In this document: positions 45,588 through 56,914 of the stretch, in pieces
Layout of the letters: each line of letters starts with the position of its first letter
How positions within the stretch are numbered: the stretch's first letter is position 1
Program-made: the position numbers and the translations under genes
Assembly: GCA_025667525.1 (NCBI GenBank)
Contig: CM046879.1
Coordinates: forward strand, 384,237,039-384,301,038
DNA: 64,000 bases
Direction: 5' to 3'
From: Glebionis coronaria
Lineage: Eukaryota; Streptophyta; Magnoliopsida; Asterales; Asteraceae
Notes under the pieces: model-generated
What the model was told of the DNA's origin: nothing
Database searches by the model: none
The model's input: only the letters and a program-made list of their open reading frames with translations

Positions 45588-47950
45588 TCTCGTTATAGAG
45601 AACGAAAGATTTTTATAACTAAGGTTTTGAATAAAACATTTCAAAATCTTTTAACTATAAACATTTTTCTAAAAATGTCTAAAAATCTTTTGACTATAAT
45701 GTTGCTGAAGAATTCCCGAGTTATCGACAAGGCCAGACTGAGAAGTGTTATTTTAATATATATATATATAACTTGGATTATATATATACATATAATTTAA
45801 TTTGATTACATGATTTTTTGATGATTATTTTGATATTTATACGAGGTATTTATACGACGTAGATTGTCACAAGAAACCCTAAATCCCCTAGTAAATTAAT
45901 CGAAGCTATTCTTGTAGGAATTCTAGCTATCCTAGATCTAAACCAAGTTGTGGATGTTTATGATCCCAACAAAATGGTTGACATTCGTAGAAATGTAGAT
46001 ATTAGTTGATTGCGATATTAAAGAAGAATTGGCGAGATTAAATCTGATATCGATGTCATGACGATCTTTCCTTATAGAGTGGAGTTTGACAAAACGTTAC
46101 CACCTGGAAAGATGTCATCTGATTCGTTGTCACCCAATTCTTAAATTTGAAATCGAAAGGGGTGAATGTTGCACTTGAGGCTGTCAATGGAACCATTACC
46201 CAAAAGCCTCATGCCACTAGTACCTTTTCGAGAAGTCTAATTGAATGTGAGAGTCATTTCATACTAGTGACTCATTTGATAACTATTGTTGTAAGAGATA
46301 TAGTATTGGAAATTAAGTGCTGATCATATCGAGCTTTTATTGCCCTATTAAGGTTTATAAATAAGGTTGAAAGTATTGAAGATTGAGGTAGGATATCGAA
46401 TTGAGTATAAAATTGGTTGAAACTTGAATAAAGTAAAAACTTAACTTGAATGGAATATAAGATTGTTAAGAGGAATCCGTTAAGTCCTGTGATTGAATTA
46501 TAAGGTTTTAAATGATTCGTGTTAAGGGTTGTTCCTAGGCCATTGTCCACTTACGAGGATGCCTAGTGTCTAAGAAATAAATTGAAGAAATCTTCTTCTG
46601 AATTGGGACCGATGGATCATTCGGGACATGTGGAACACCTAATGACTCTTGTAGACTAGTATTCACTGTGGTATCTTTTAAAAATAATCCCTAACTTAAC
46701 TGTGACATCAGTTGGTAGGATGAGTTCTTTGAATTGTATGACATAGTGACACGTAATGTGTTACGGTACAATTTAGACTTGTTTGTGATTAATGAAAAGA
46801 CTACCTTTGATTGCTAAATTCTACATGTATCGATGATATCTATCTTTTCTTGCTTCTTCCTAATGCTCGCATTAGTGATGCAACCATTGAACAAGTACTC
46901 GTCTCGATTTGAGTTACGTTGTGGATTATTCTCTTTGTATTCCTGAGTGCCATCGAAGTCATGAACCTCATGATTATTTGGCTAAGCTCATTTCCTATTA
47001 TATTGTAGATAGTTCTTGGTCAACGACTTTTCATCACTCTTTTGCAGATAATTCATTGTTTTTAAAAGATAAAACAGTATCCTTTGAGAAAAATTGATTT
47101 TTCATCACTATAAGGATTATTCAAAGTAAGATTTATAAGTGATTGTTATCAAAATGAGGTTGTTTATAAAACACCTTGGAAAACTTAACTGTTTTCATAA
47201 CAAAGAAAATCTTTGTAAATTTATTGTTGATTCTTATTTAAGAATTAAGCATGAAAATGTTTTTATTATAAACATGATGATAAAATTTTGACGAACTGAG
47301 TATTGCATCGTTAATCTTGAAATTGTATATAGTTGCGCGCCTACATACAATTTGGAATGGACCATGCAAGACTGATTAGTAGTCACCATAAAACTAATGA
47401 ATAAACACTACATTTTCTTTAAAGATTGTGAAAGACTAAAATTTATGAGATCTGCAAGAAGTGAAAAATAAGGACATAATGTTAGGGACACCTACATATG
47501 TGCCTGTAGCATCTATTCTTCTGAGTCGAATTTACTCATCTGTGGAAATTGTCTTATTTGACAATTGACAATTCTTTCTTGTCCAATTCTCCCGTAGTGA
47601 GATTCTTAGGAAAAGTATCTGATTACCGAGTGTTGATACCCGACAGGATGTATTGACGTTCTTATCATTTCTTATGATTTGATTTCATTTGAATGACCTG
47701 GGTAACGATCCGAGGAGCTTTCGAATGCGTACTCAAATTATGAAAACATGGGATATATTCATATTCGTTAAATGTTTTCGTCTGTATCTAATTTGAAATT
47801 CTCTCGCGTAGATTATGCGTTGACCCTACTCTTTTAATGATAGTTGTGTATCCAGATATCCGTGAATTGTGAAGCATTATGAGTTATTATTAGTCTTTTG
47901 AGAAGTTCACATCTTATCGACGGCAATAAAACTGAAAAGTTGATAGTGCC
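45588..47950 (+). other. T internal region where gag is expected
   Basis: About 2.4 kb, full of stops in all frames. I recognise no capsid or zinc-knuckle motif. Open frames here are all under 95 codons and probably random. Confidence 0.5.
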
Positions 47951-50725
47951 AGTAGAATGGATTGATTGATTATGACATGACGACATTGTCTTAATTGATG
48001 GGAACTTAAATAGAATTCCCCTAAATGATAAGATGTTGATTATCAAAAGTGATCTAAATATTTCTTGATGGATGACCATATCCTGCATTTAGACTTGAAG
48101 TTATACCGTGAATGGTTGTGAATTAGTCATAGATATTATAATCTAGAAAGATTTTATTCTACCGAACTCGTCATCATGAAGAGCTATGGTGTTATCATTC
48201 CTTATATTTATTTATTAATTACCATGAACTAAGTAAATTGACGATTAAAATCTATATCCACTACCCAAGATGATAGATTGTTCGACCATTTACAAGGTTC
48301 TAGGTATATTCAGGAATTTGATCTACGACATGGTTATCATCAATTTCGCGTCCGCGAAAAAGATTATCTATTCCAATCACTACATCCAGAACTTGTAATG
48401 AATATTATTAGTTTCATGTTATGTCGTTTGGATTGACTAATGCACATGTAGCATCCATAAATTTGGTAAATCACGTGTGTAGGCTGTAATTTGATAACTT
48501 CATGCTTGTGATCATTAAGGACCATTTGTTTGTTTATAAGTATAAGAAGGAGTTAGTAATTATTTATAGATTGCCCTGAATTGACCGAACAATAAAAACC
48601 TGTACCTTAAATAATTAACATGTGATTAAAGACTAAATCTTTTACATTATTTGACCGTGTGATTAATAGATAATGGAATCTATATTGACTCTTTAAAAAT
48701 TTGAGCCATTTGAGACATTGGGTTTTACCAAAAAGAAAGTGCAAATATGTTTTGACAAATGTTTTATCAAAAAGAACATTTGAGGGATTATTCCCTTATA
48801 CCCAGAACATTTAACTAAGCTCCTGTTTAGGGGTAATTATTTGTGTATGCCTCAAGACAACCTAAGAGGGATTGAGGAAACCATGACTTGAAAATTGAAG
48901 CGACAATTTTTGCTTTTCAACTAAGAAAATTCTTAGCAAAGTATAAACAAAGATTTTTCGAACATTTACGAATCTTATTAATTATTTTCGATAAATCAAC
49001 AAAAATCGTGTTAACTAAATTCAAATTTATTTTGAATATATTTTTCTATAAATGGGAAAAACTAAGAAATTTAAAACTTTTTAGGTTTACGTTTCATAAA
49101 ATTAAATATTTATTATTTAATTACTTGTAGTAATTATCGACGCTTTAAACGTCGGATTGAGCAAAACTGATAAAAATAATAGTTGAGATAGAACTAAGAC
49201 TTAGAAAATGTGAAGAAATAATTTTCGAATAAATACGGTCATGATATTTATTCCATCTAGGAAAGTGAACGTAATTACTGACACATTATGTAAAAATAAA
49301 GAATCAATTAGGATGTGTTCCTCAGTAATGACTGTGCAAAATAAATTGCCGAGCAATTTAAAAATAGCTAATGTTTGTAAAAAAGGATAATATAGATAAT
49401 AAAAGGGGTTCGCGGATAATGTGAACCATTAGATTTGAGAAGCCTATGGCATTAAATGTTTTAAAGGCCGCTTGTGGTTGCCTGAATATAGAGGATTTTG
49501 AGATTTAGTCATATTGAAATCTTGTAAGTATAAATATTCTATTCATGCCATTTCTGATTAAGCATATCTTATCTGAAGAAGTTGTACTGATGGTAAATTA
49601 TGAAGGCAGACATCGCCTCATACATTAGTAAACGTCTAAACTATTGCATAGGTCATCATCTGAATTTGATTCGAATTGGGTCATCGTCGACAGACTGACC
49701 AAATCTGCTAATATCATTCCCGTTAATGATAGATTCTTGATGAATAAATTGACTCTTTGTATTTGAAGGAGTTATGTAAGCATGGTGTGCCTGTATCGAT
49801 CATCTCTATCAAGATCCTCGCTTCGCATCGAATTTCTAGAGATTTGCTCAGAAGTCATTGGGAACGAACCTTGATGAAGAGTACTGTTTACCACCCCAAT
49901 CGAAGGGACGAGGTAAAGTAACGATACAAAATACTAGAAGTGTTGTTTTATGTTTGAATGATTGACCTTTGGTAATACACCGTATAATCGCTTTCCTTTG
50001 GAGATATTATCATTGATAATTATCGTGTTAGGATCGAGATCGAATCTTGTTAGGATCTAAATATGAGAGCATCTGTAAGCAGGAGTTGGGATGAAGACAC
50101 CCGACATACACTCATTGTGAGTTGGACATGTCTTTTAGGTTTAAGGTTGCCTATGATGACAAACCTAACCTTACAAAATACCCGACCCGTGAAACGTGAA
50201 ATAATTGTTTAAATTAGGATCTGATTATTGACTGCCGATAGTGGGCAGGAGGTTATGTGAATATGAAATGTAGATCTTGAAGTGCAGGATGGGTAGCGAA
50301 GTTATGCCAGAAATTTTAACCATGGAAATGAATTGATGATCTGAAAGATCATGGGATATAAGTCCCCGTTGTATGGGACTATTGAGATGATGTAAAAGAT
50401 TGGTTTGAAAGGCATATAAGCTGGATCTACCCTAGGACTTCAAGAGCTGCGTGAATTATGTTTCGTATATCGGACTTGATAAAATGTCTATCAAGTGAAA
50501 ATCTGATTGTTTTTTAGTAAAGTTTAGATCGGCGAAAAGTTGCATTCATCAAAAACCCGTGAACATCATGGATAGAGAAAGTAAGTCAACATTAAGCCTG
50601 ATTTTATTCCCGTAGTTATGTTTGATGAAACTCGCGTATTGTAATGAATTTCACTTGTGAGAAAAGACCGAATGTGGAGAAATACCCACATGGCTTTAAA
50701 TCTATAAGAAGCGAGTAGTAAGATA
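47951..50725 (+). pseudogene. T pol remnants (protease tail, RT, integrase)
   Basis: Short homologous islands in the right order: HDDIVLIDGNLNRIPL near 47975 (end of protease), DDRLFDHLQGSRYIQEFDLR and GYHQFRVREKDYLF near 48270-48375 (RT), MSFGLTNA near 48420, FDNFMLVIIKDHLFVYKYKK near 48495 in place of the F-x-DD-I-L-I-Y-S block, KADIASYISKRL near 49605 and WVIVDRLTKSANIIPVND near 49680 (integrase), HGVPVSIISIKI and STVYHPN near 49780-49900. Integrase C-terminal pieces run to about 50720. The catalytic aspartates of RT are lost and many frameshifts and stops intervene. Confidence 0.75.
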
Positions 50726-50749
50726 AGATGATCTTTGAGGACAAAGATC

Positions 50750-50769
50750 CTGTTTAGGGGTAAATGCCG
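50750..50769 (+). promoter_or_regulatory. T polypurine-tract region
   Basis: TGTTTAGGGGTAAATGCCG precedes the TGACAATCC start of the right LTR. The preceding GAGGACAAAGATCC resembles the usual end of chromovirus pol. The exact LTR start (50765 or 50770) is uncertain. Confidence 0.5.
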
Positions 50770-53700
50770 TGACAATCCGTCGATTTATGGTTTATATTTT
50801 ATTCTCAAATATTATTTAAAAACATTATTTTAATGTTATATTATGAACTCACTTATTTTTGTGAAGAAATTTGGGTTTACGTCTTTAAGTAGCATCGACT
50901 ACGTCTAAACTGGAGGATTCTACGTTACGTGCTTACGTTTACATACACCGTCTTTGGTGACAGTCCGACATTTCAGGAAATAAATTTATCCGTGAATATT
51001 ATTTTGGAGTTTTAAATTTGTGTTGGTTCATAAACTCACAAATTTACGAGAAGAGATTAGGACTTACTTTCATAATTTAACGTCCTTTACGACTAAACCG
51101 GAAACCCTAGGTTTACGTATTTACATTTTTGAACTCTGTTTTTGACGAGACAATTTTTATTAGATTCGTTTTGTGCCCTTGCTTCATAATTTATAAAAAC
51201 GTTTTTCGTAAAACGACCCGAGGGCACGTAAATCAAGGAAACTAGAATCGAGGAATACCCATAAATTAATGGGAATGGAACAAGTACATACTTGTCCCAC
51301 ACCCACACATGGCTAAACAAAGCTAACAACACCATGTGGTGTCAAGCTTACAAGATAAGCTAAGACACATGTCTTAGTTTCCTTGTAAACTAGCAACCAA
51401 CATCAAAACCACCACCTCAAACCATTTTCATTCATTTCAACATATGCAAACCACTAAACACTCTCCTCCCTCTCTCTAAAATTCGTCCCAAACTCATCCA
51501 AAACAACCCCCATTTGATCTTGATTCAACCATAAATCATATGTATAATTTATATACGATGACAACCCATTGAAGTTATGAAGATTGGAGGTGATCTTAAC
51601 ATGTAAAAAGGAGTTTTCAAGGGAGTTTGGGGCTGATTTCTCAAGGAGTTTTCATGAATAACAAGGGATGATTTTTGGACGAATCTACAAATACTTGGTG
51701 ATCCAAGAAGTGGTGTTGATATCTCATAAGATTGGTTACCCAAAACCATGTCTTGTTCATCCAAAAGTTCATCATTTCATCACTTTGGTGGTATAAAGAT
51801 TGTTCTCCCCATCCTCTTGTTATTTTGATTATGTAATCATGTATTTTATTTTTTATTGTATATGTATATGATGAATATATGATGATAAAAATGTTGTGTG
51901 GGGATCAAGTGTTGATAAATATGATTAAAGAGATGAAAAACCATAGGTAACAAGGTTAAAATCTTGCTAAATATGATGGTTGTATAAAAACAGTAAGTAA
52001 CCAAATGTTAAACTGATAAAATGGCATGGTGGAATCAGTTTACAGTAAGTCTTAGATGTCATACACATGTGAGAGTTGGCCATGCAATGGAATCATTTGG
52101 ATGAGTGAGATATGATCAAAACAAGTTTAGAGTACAAATCTGAGTTCACTGTTTTGGACGATTTTTAGAAAATACTTAAAGGATGATTCTACAGTAGCTA
52201 TAGAAGATTTAAATAGAGCACATATCATGTAGTTTATTTCATAAAAATTTGAGCTTCTATCTCCATATATAACTCTAGATATGGCTGTTTTGGTGAACAT
52301 GAAAGTAAAAATCAGATTTTGGAAATTAAAGTATAATAGTATTATATAAGCACTCAAATAAAAATAGTATAAAATGTGAATTAAAACCCACTAACTCATA
52401 TAATACATTTATATAAATATGTATAAGGATAAACAAATGGACATTTTATAAAAATGGTAGTTTGATAAGTTTTATAAATTATAAAACTATAAACATGATT
52501 TTTACGACTTTTTCGGCTATTACCGTAAAATTAACGTTTTTGTTAAATAAAGCTTAGATGGTTGGACCCGTCTAATGTAAACTTTTATAAACTCATATAC
52601 TGATATATAAACATATATAACAAGTAAAAACCGATAAAACCCGAACTATATGACATACGGACATTAACGGGCTAAGTTAACGTTATTGGACTAATAATAC
52701 AACAAAATGGACTAAAAAACTTATAAACTTATTTATTGGGCTTAACCAATTTGGGCCCAACATGTAAAGTGTGATACTGATAATAAAAGTATAATTGGGA
52801 TAATATAATATATTGGGCTTGTAATGGGCCTATTGGGCCTAAAACATGTAAATAGGTAAAACTAGTAAACTAGTATAAAAGTTATCAACACATAACATTA
52901 AAATGAGTAAATGAGAATATGTAAACCCACTTGATCATCATATATATAAAATCATCATATGTATACATAATTGTTATTTTTATAAAGTCATTGGACAAGA
53001 GTCTAAGACGAGTATTATTTGTCTAGGTTTCCGTGATTGAAGCACGTACCATACGTCCGAATTGCCGATAACCCGCCTTCCCACATCAACGTGAGTTCAT
53101 AGCCTCGCGCTCTTTTAAATGTTTTATAATCCCGTGAGGGAGATAACATGTTAGTTTTTATAAAATAGGACACCATTTGTCCTGATTGTTTGTTTATTGA
53201 TTTGGACCCGAATGATTGTATGACCCGATTGTATGACCCGATAAATGATTAAATGACCCAATAGATGAAATTAAATGGATTATTAAAGTTAGGTTATGTC
53301 ACTAAAAGTCCCATTAGCATGAATTTTGAACTACCGGGATTTGGTAGACGCTTATGCATATAATAGTACTATTTGGGGACGATCACCCCAGTTCGCGCCT
53401 TGACGGTTGATCCCCGTCGTGCCACATTGATTGGTAAGCGAATTTATGTATGAGAAGATTTACATAGCGTGACCTTTGTGACAACACGCTAATTTAGATG
53501 GGCAAATGAGTTTCGGGCTAGCTACCCGTTGTTCGTTGTAGTAAGGTAACAATGTCATGCGTCTTATAATAATCTGATTAACGAAATACTGCTATACGCA
53601 TCGAATTACGATGTATTGTCTGACTCGCAATACGGGGTCATACTATTGATATTATGTTCGTGTTTTGGTTTTATATAACCATATCCATATAACGGTTTTT

Positions 53701-54227
53701 ATTTAACTCTATACAACGTTATAAAACGTATTGTATGATATTTTTACGACATTGGTTCGTATAATGATTTTGAAGGCGAAAGCCTATATTATGATTTTGA
53801 TAAGGATTTGTATAAAATGACTTTGGCTATTTTATGGCCTACTACAAAGATTTGTACAATGATTTTCGGTAATAATTATATACCGATGATATATTAATGG
53901 TTTCATTAAACTCTATGAATTCACTCGGCGTTATCGATGACCTTTTCTTTGAACATGTTTTATCTCAGGTACTTGAAGGTAATTCTCGGGAAGACAACAA
54001 GAATTCATGGCCCGCACTTAAACAATAATTTCCATTCAAATGCTTTGTAAAACTTGTATGAAATACAATGACTTGGGACCTATGTAAATCTGATATTTAT
54101 GAATGGAAATGCTTTATTATTAAACGACGCGATTTTTAAGCGTTGTCTATGATGTGAGTAATATGTTATCCCGTAACACCAACGAGTCTTCCGCTGAATT
54201 GAATTGTGTATTTTTGGGGGTGTAACA
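50770..54227 (+). repeat. T 3' LTR
   Basis: 3458 bp, ends GGGGGTGTAACA. It carries 64 bp at its start that the left LTR lacks. In a 140-bp sample (50848 onward against 42181 onward) I count three substitutions. Confidence 0.85.
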
Positions 54228-54644
54228 CATAGGCAAACTTATCAAAAGTATCATAAAGCTTACACTCTCGTTCTTGTTTAGTTAACAAAGTGCCTTACAT
54301 TAGAACATGAATTCTATCCCATAACTCTTTGGCAACTTTATGTTTGCTGACGAGTTTGTAGACATCTGGAGGAAGGGCTTGGAGAATGATGTTTGTAGCA
54401 TACTTATCACATTTGTCTTGAATCTTCATATCTCCGGTCAATTCACCCGTTGTGCGAGGACGCGTAACTGTACCTTCCGTCACTGTACCATAATCTAATG
54501 GTCCATTGAGCACCGATGCCAAATGAGATGTCCATTCTCTTTGTTCAACATGTAAAGTTCCATTCGGGAAGTCCAATCCTTGTACATAGACTTCTCCAAC
54601 ATTGGTGGACGATTATCCGTACCCGAGAGGATGGACTTATCCAT
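54228..54644 (-). pseudogene. copia-1 gag N-terminal part
   Basis: The minus-strand ATG at 54644-54642 starts MDKSILSGTDNRPPMLEKSM, followed by KDWTSRMELYMLNKENG. A frameshift near 54560 leads to VTRPRTTGELTGDMKIQDKC and YATNIILQALPPDVYKLVSK (UBN2-type Gag). A stop follows RIHVLM, then TKQERECKLYDTFDKFAY at the edge of T. The next recognisable residues (TLPSEW) are on the far side of T at 42166. Compared with the family, roughly 35-40 residues are missing in between. Confidence 0.85.
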
Positions 54645-54825
54645 AAGAGATGTGTACTCCCTTTTGATAAGTTAAGATTTACAAATGTTGATCGAACAAT
54701 GAGAGAAAGTAAATATATTTGTTGTTGTGTGTTAAAGCCCAGAAATAATGTTGAAAATTCCCTAAATTCTGATAAACCCAAAAATTCCAAGTCAAAATTG
54801 CACACGATGAAAAATTTTGGATCGC

Positions 54826-55130
54826 AACACTTGATCGCAGTAGGGGTCGTACTCAGATCGTAGTCACTATGATCGTACTCAGATCGTACTGGTGAACGCA
54901 CTCACTATGATCGTACTCAGATCGTACTAGTGATCGTACTCGGATCGCACTCGTTGATCGTACCCTATGATTGTAGTCAGTGATCGCAGCGAGTGATCGT
55001 AGCCAGTGATCGCAACGAGTGATCGTAGCTAGTGATCACAACGAGTGATCGTAGCTAGTGATCGTGATATTGGATCACAATTAGAAACCCCAGGTTTATG
55101 CGATCACAATACACAGATCGTACTATGGAT
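54826..55130 (-). repeat. GATCG repeat array in copia-1 leader
   Basis: About 20 copies of GATCGTA/GATCGCA with variants such as GATCACA, alternating with short AGTGATC, ACTCA and CGAGT pieces. It lies between the primer site and the gag start, so it would be part of the untranslated RNA leader. Confidence 0.75.
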
Positions 55131-55384
55131 CAAAGTTACCACTTTTCTCGGATAGTACTAAACACAACAAATTCGAGATTCTAAGCCTAAAAATGAATCA
55201 AACACCCAAACATTTTGTGTTTTTAACCAAAGTAACAATACAAAATCACTACAACAAGTAAGTAGATGATGTATATCAAGATTAAACCATAAAAACACAA
55301 TTGTTTTTTGGTACATATGAATTTGGATCAAACTAGGCGTATGAATCAAGAACACAAACACATAAACCAAACAATCATCCCATG
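55131..55384 (-). other. copia-1 leader next to primer site
   Basis: AT-rich noncoding leader; the frames here are short and start inside the repeat or LTR. No gene supported. Confidence 0.5.
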
Positions 55385-55397
55385 GATCTTGATACCA
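55385..55397 (-). promoter_or_regulatory. copia-1 primer binding site
   Basis: Minus strand TGGTATCAAGATC, initiator-tRNA-Met-like, 2 bp from the LTR. It fixes the right LTR as the 5' LTR. Confidence 0.8.
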
Positions 55398-55399
55398 TT

Positions 55400-55727
55400 T
55401 GTAGGATATTGTAAATCTAGCTTATGTTTTAGAGAGAGAAAGAGATAGAAATATGGTAAGAACACACACACACTTTGAGAGAGAAAGTAAGAAAACACAC
55501 TTTTACTATGTGTAAAGTTATGTGAACTAACCACCCTCTCCATCTAAGGAGAGGGTTTATATACCAAGCCTAAGATGGGCCTGGGCTTACAATTGGGCCG
55601 GCCATACAAGCATGGACCGGGCTTTTCCTTGTTTGATATATATAAAGTATCTAGACTACGAGCTATTACTTAATATATTGTCGGAGTGACCGAATCTTCC
55701 TAAATACGTAAAAGCGTATTTCCAACA
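55400..55727 (-). repeat. copia-1 5' LTR
   Basis: 328 bp. On the plus strand it begins TGTAGGATATTG and ends TTTCCAACA. The minus-strand TATA box TATATAAA (55556-55563) abuts a perfect 8-bp inverted repeat (CCCTCTCC / GGAGAGGG, 55534-55555). Confidence 0.93.
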
Positions 55728-55732
55728 ATGTC

Positions 55733-55864
55733 TTTAACACATCTTCGTAGTATTGTATCAAGTTTTACTTTTCAATAAAGGGTAATAAAATTGAATTTTG
55801 GAGATGCTTAGATACTTTATTCTAGCATTGCGTGAGGGCACGACAATGGTTTAGTATGAGGGAG
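55733..55864 (+). other. Resumed base-layer 3' region with polypurine tract
   Basis: Continues 15011 after copia-1 and its ATGTC duplication. GCATTGCGTGAGGGCACG corresponds to 8856 onward of the X-bearing element. TTAGTATGAGGGAG before 55865 is the polypurine tract of LTR3. Confidence 0.75.
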
Positions 55865-56169
55865 TGATGAGATGGCATTTATACATGATCTCATCGTTCT
55901 TTTCGGGCTTTAAATGTAATAAATGTCATAAAAATACCATATATATGCTTGTGTTTGTTTACTTGTGTATTTTAGGTATGGATATCGTGAAAAAGACAAA
56001 ATATCACAAGAAACAAGGAAAAACGAACACGAGAAACGAAGCCGCACAATGAACCGGGCCCTAGTTATGGATTTTTAAAAGAAAAACCCTTGAAGACTTG
56101 AAGATGTAGAAGAATGATCCCTCATTTATGAAGAAATGACACTTAATACCCTTGTATATTCATAATTAC

Positions 56170-56370
56170 AAGTTTGGTCCCTTAAGTTTGTCAAAATTAC
56201 AAAATGGTCCCTCAACTTTGAAGATTTGGCAAGATTAGTCCCTCAAGTATTCAAGATTGTCAACAATGGTCCTCCAATATGTCAAATATTCATTGAAGAC
56301 CTTCAAAGATGAGAAATGTCCAAGATCAGTCCTTTAAATATCCAAAAATGGCAAAACAAGTCCCTAAAAT
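56170..56370 (+). repeat. GGTCCCT array upstream of LTR3 TATA box
   Basis: Six or so degenerate units of about 35-45 bp (TTTGGTCCCTTAAGTTTG, ATGGTCCCTCAACTTTG, TTAGTCCCTCAAGTATTC and so on). Not present in LTR2. Confidence 0.6.
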
Positions 56371-56906
56371 GCTTTGGAAAACTTTTTGGGGCAAAAGTAT
56401 AAAAACTAAAACTTTATTAACAAAGGGTTTCAAGTTTTGGGCTGAATAAACATGATTTACAATAATTGCCAAAGAACAAGGACCAACCTACCATTCTCAA
56501 AGTTTGAATCCTAATAACACGCGGGTAACACTTACTGTTTGGATTAAAACGAGTTACTATTCTTCTTTTTACCCAGGATAAAAAAGGAGCAAAACAAAGG
56601 GGAAAAGTAAATTGGTTAGACCCACCTGTGATTCACCTCACATGAATCATATCCCAACAATAAAACCTTCATCTCCACTACCAGGAAGACCCCACAAGGA
56701 CCAACCACAAGACGCCACATGGCAAATTCTTATGACATGGCAAAATCAAGGGCATTCCTTCACTACTGGCCCTCCAAGGAGTAAATGGACGTCTGAGATC
56801 TTCCAAAACAATCTGTCAACAACAAGATATCATTATGGAAGCTTCATAGGGATATTTTAGGAATTTTCATAGATTAGGGTTTGTAAGTAGTGCCCGTATG
56901 ATGGCC

Positions 56907-56914
56907 TATAAAGA
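56907..56914 (+). promoter_or_regulatory. TATA box of LTR3
   Basis: TATAAAGA in GGCCTATAAAGAG, about 1040 bp into the LTR. Confidence 0.55.

Larger units (their letters stand above)
42167..54227 (+). mobile_element. T: decayed Ty3/gypsy element with 3.4-kb LTRs
   Basis: Two long direct repeats (42167-45572 and 50770-54227) are about 97-98% identical in the parts I compared. They flank 5.2 kb with no long ORF, in plus orientation judging by the primer site at 45576. Pol fragments place it in the chromovirus-type (Tekay/Del-like) gypsy group. It interrupts the copia-1 gag. The first about 64 bp of the left LTR are missing, together with part of gag, so no target duplication is seen. Confidence 0.85.
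15012..55727 (-). mobile_element. copia-1: Ty1/copia Gag-only element, split by two later insertions
   Basis: The element is bounded by LTRs at 15012-15333 and 55400-55727 and by the duplication ATGTC at 15007-15011 and 55728-55732. The primer site (minus strand TGGTATCAAGATC, initiator-tRNA-Met type) lies next to the right LTR, and the polypurine tract (minus strand CCCTTAGGGGGCGAT) next to the left one, so it is transcribed right to left. Without Athila-A (15638-37588) and T (42167-54227) it is about 6.7 kb. It encodes a broken Gag plus the long post-Gag linker but no protease, integrase or RT that I can find. The LTRs differ by about 11 substitutions and a few indels. Confidence 0.9.

Noticed and set aside
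48888..49130. 80-codon frame inside T
   Set aside because: Lys/Phe-rich as expected for random AT-rich DNA, and does not match the pol islands on either side.
54826..55130. GATCG array as a satellite or centromeric repeat
   Set aside because: Only about 300 bp, confined to the leader of one copia element.
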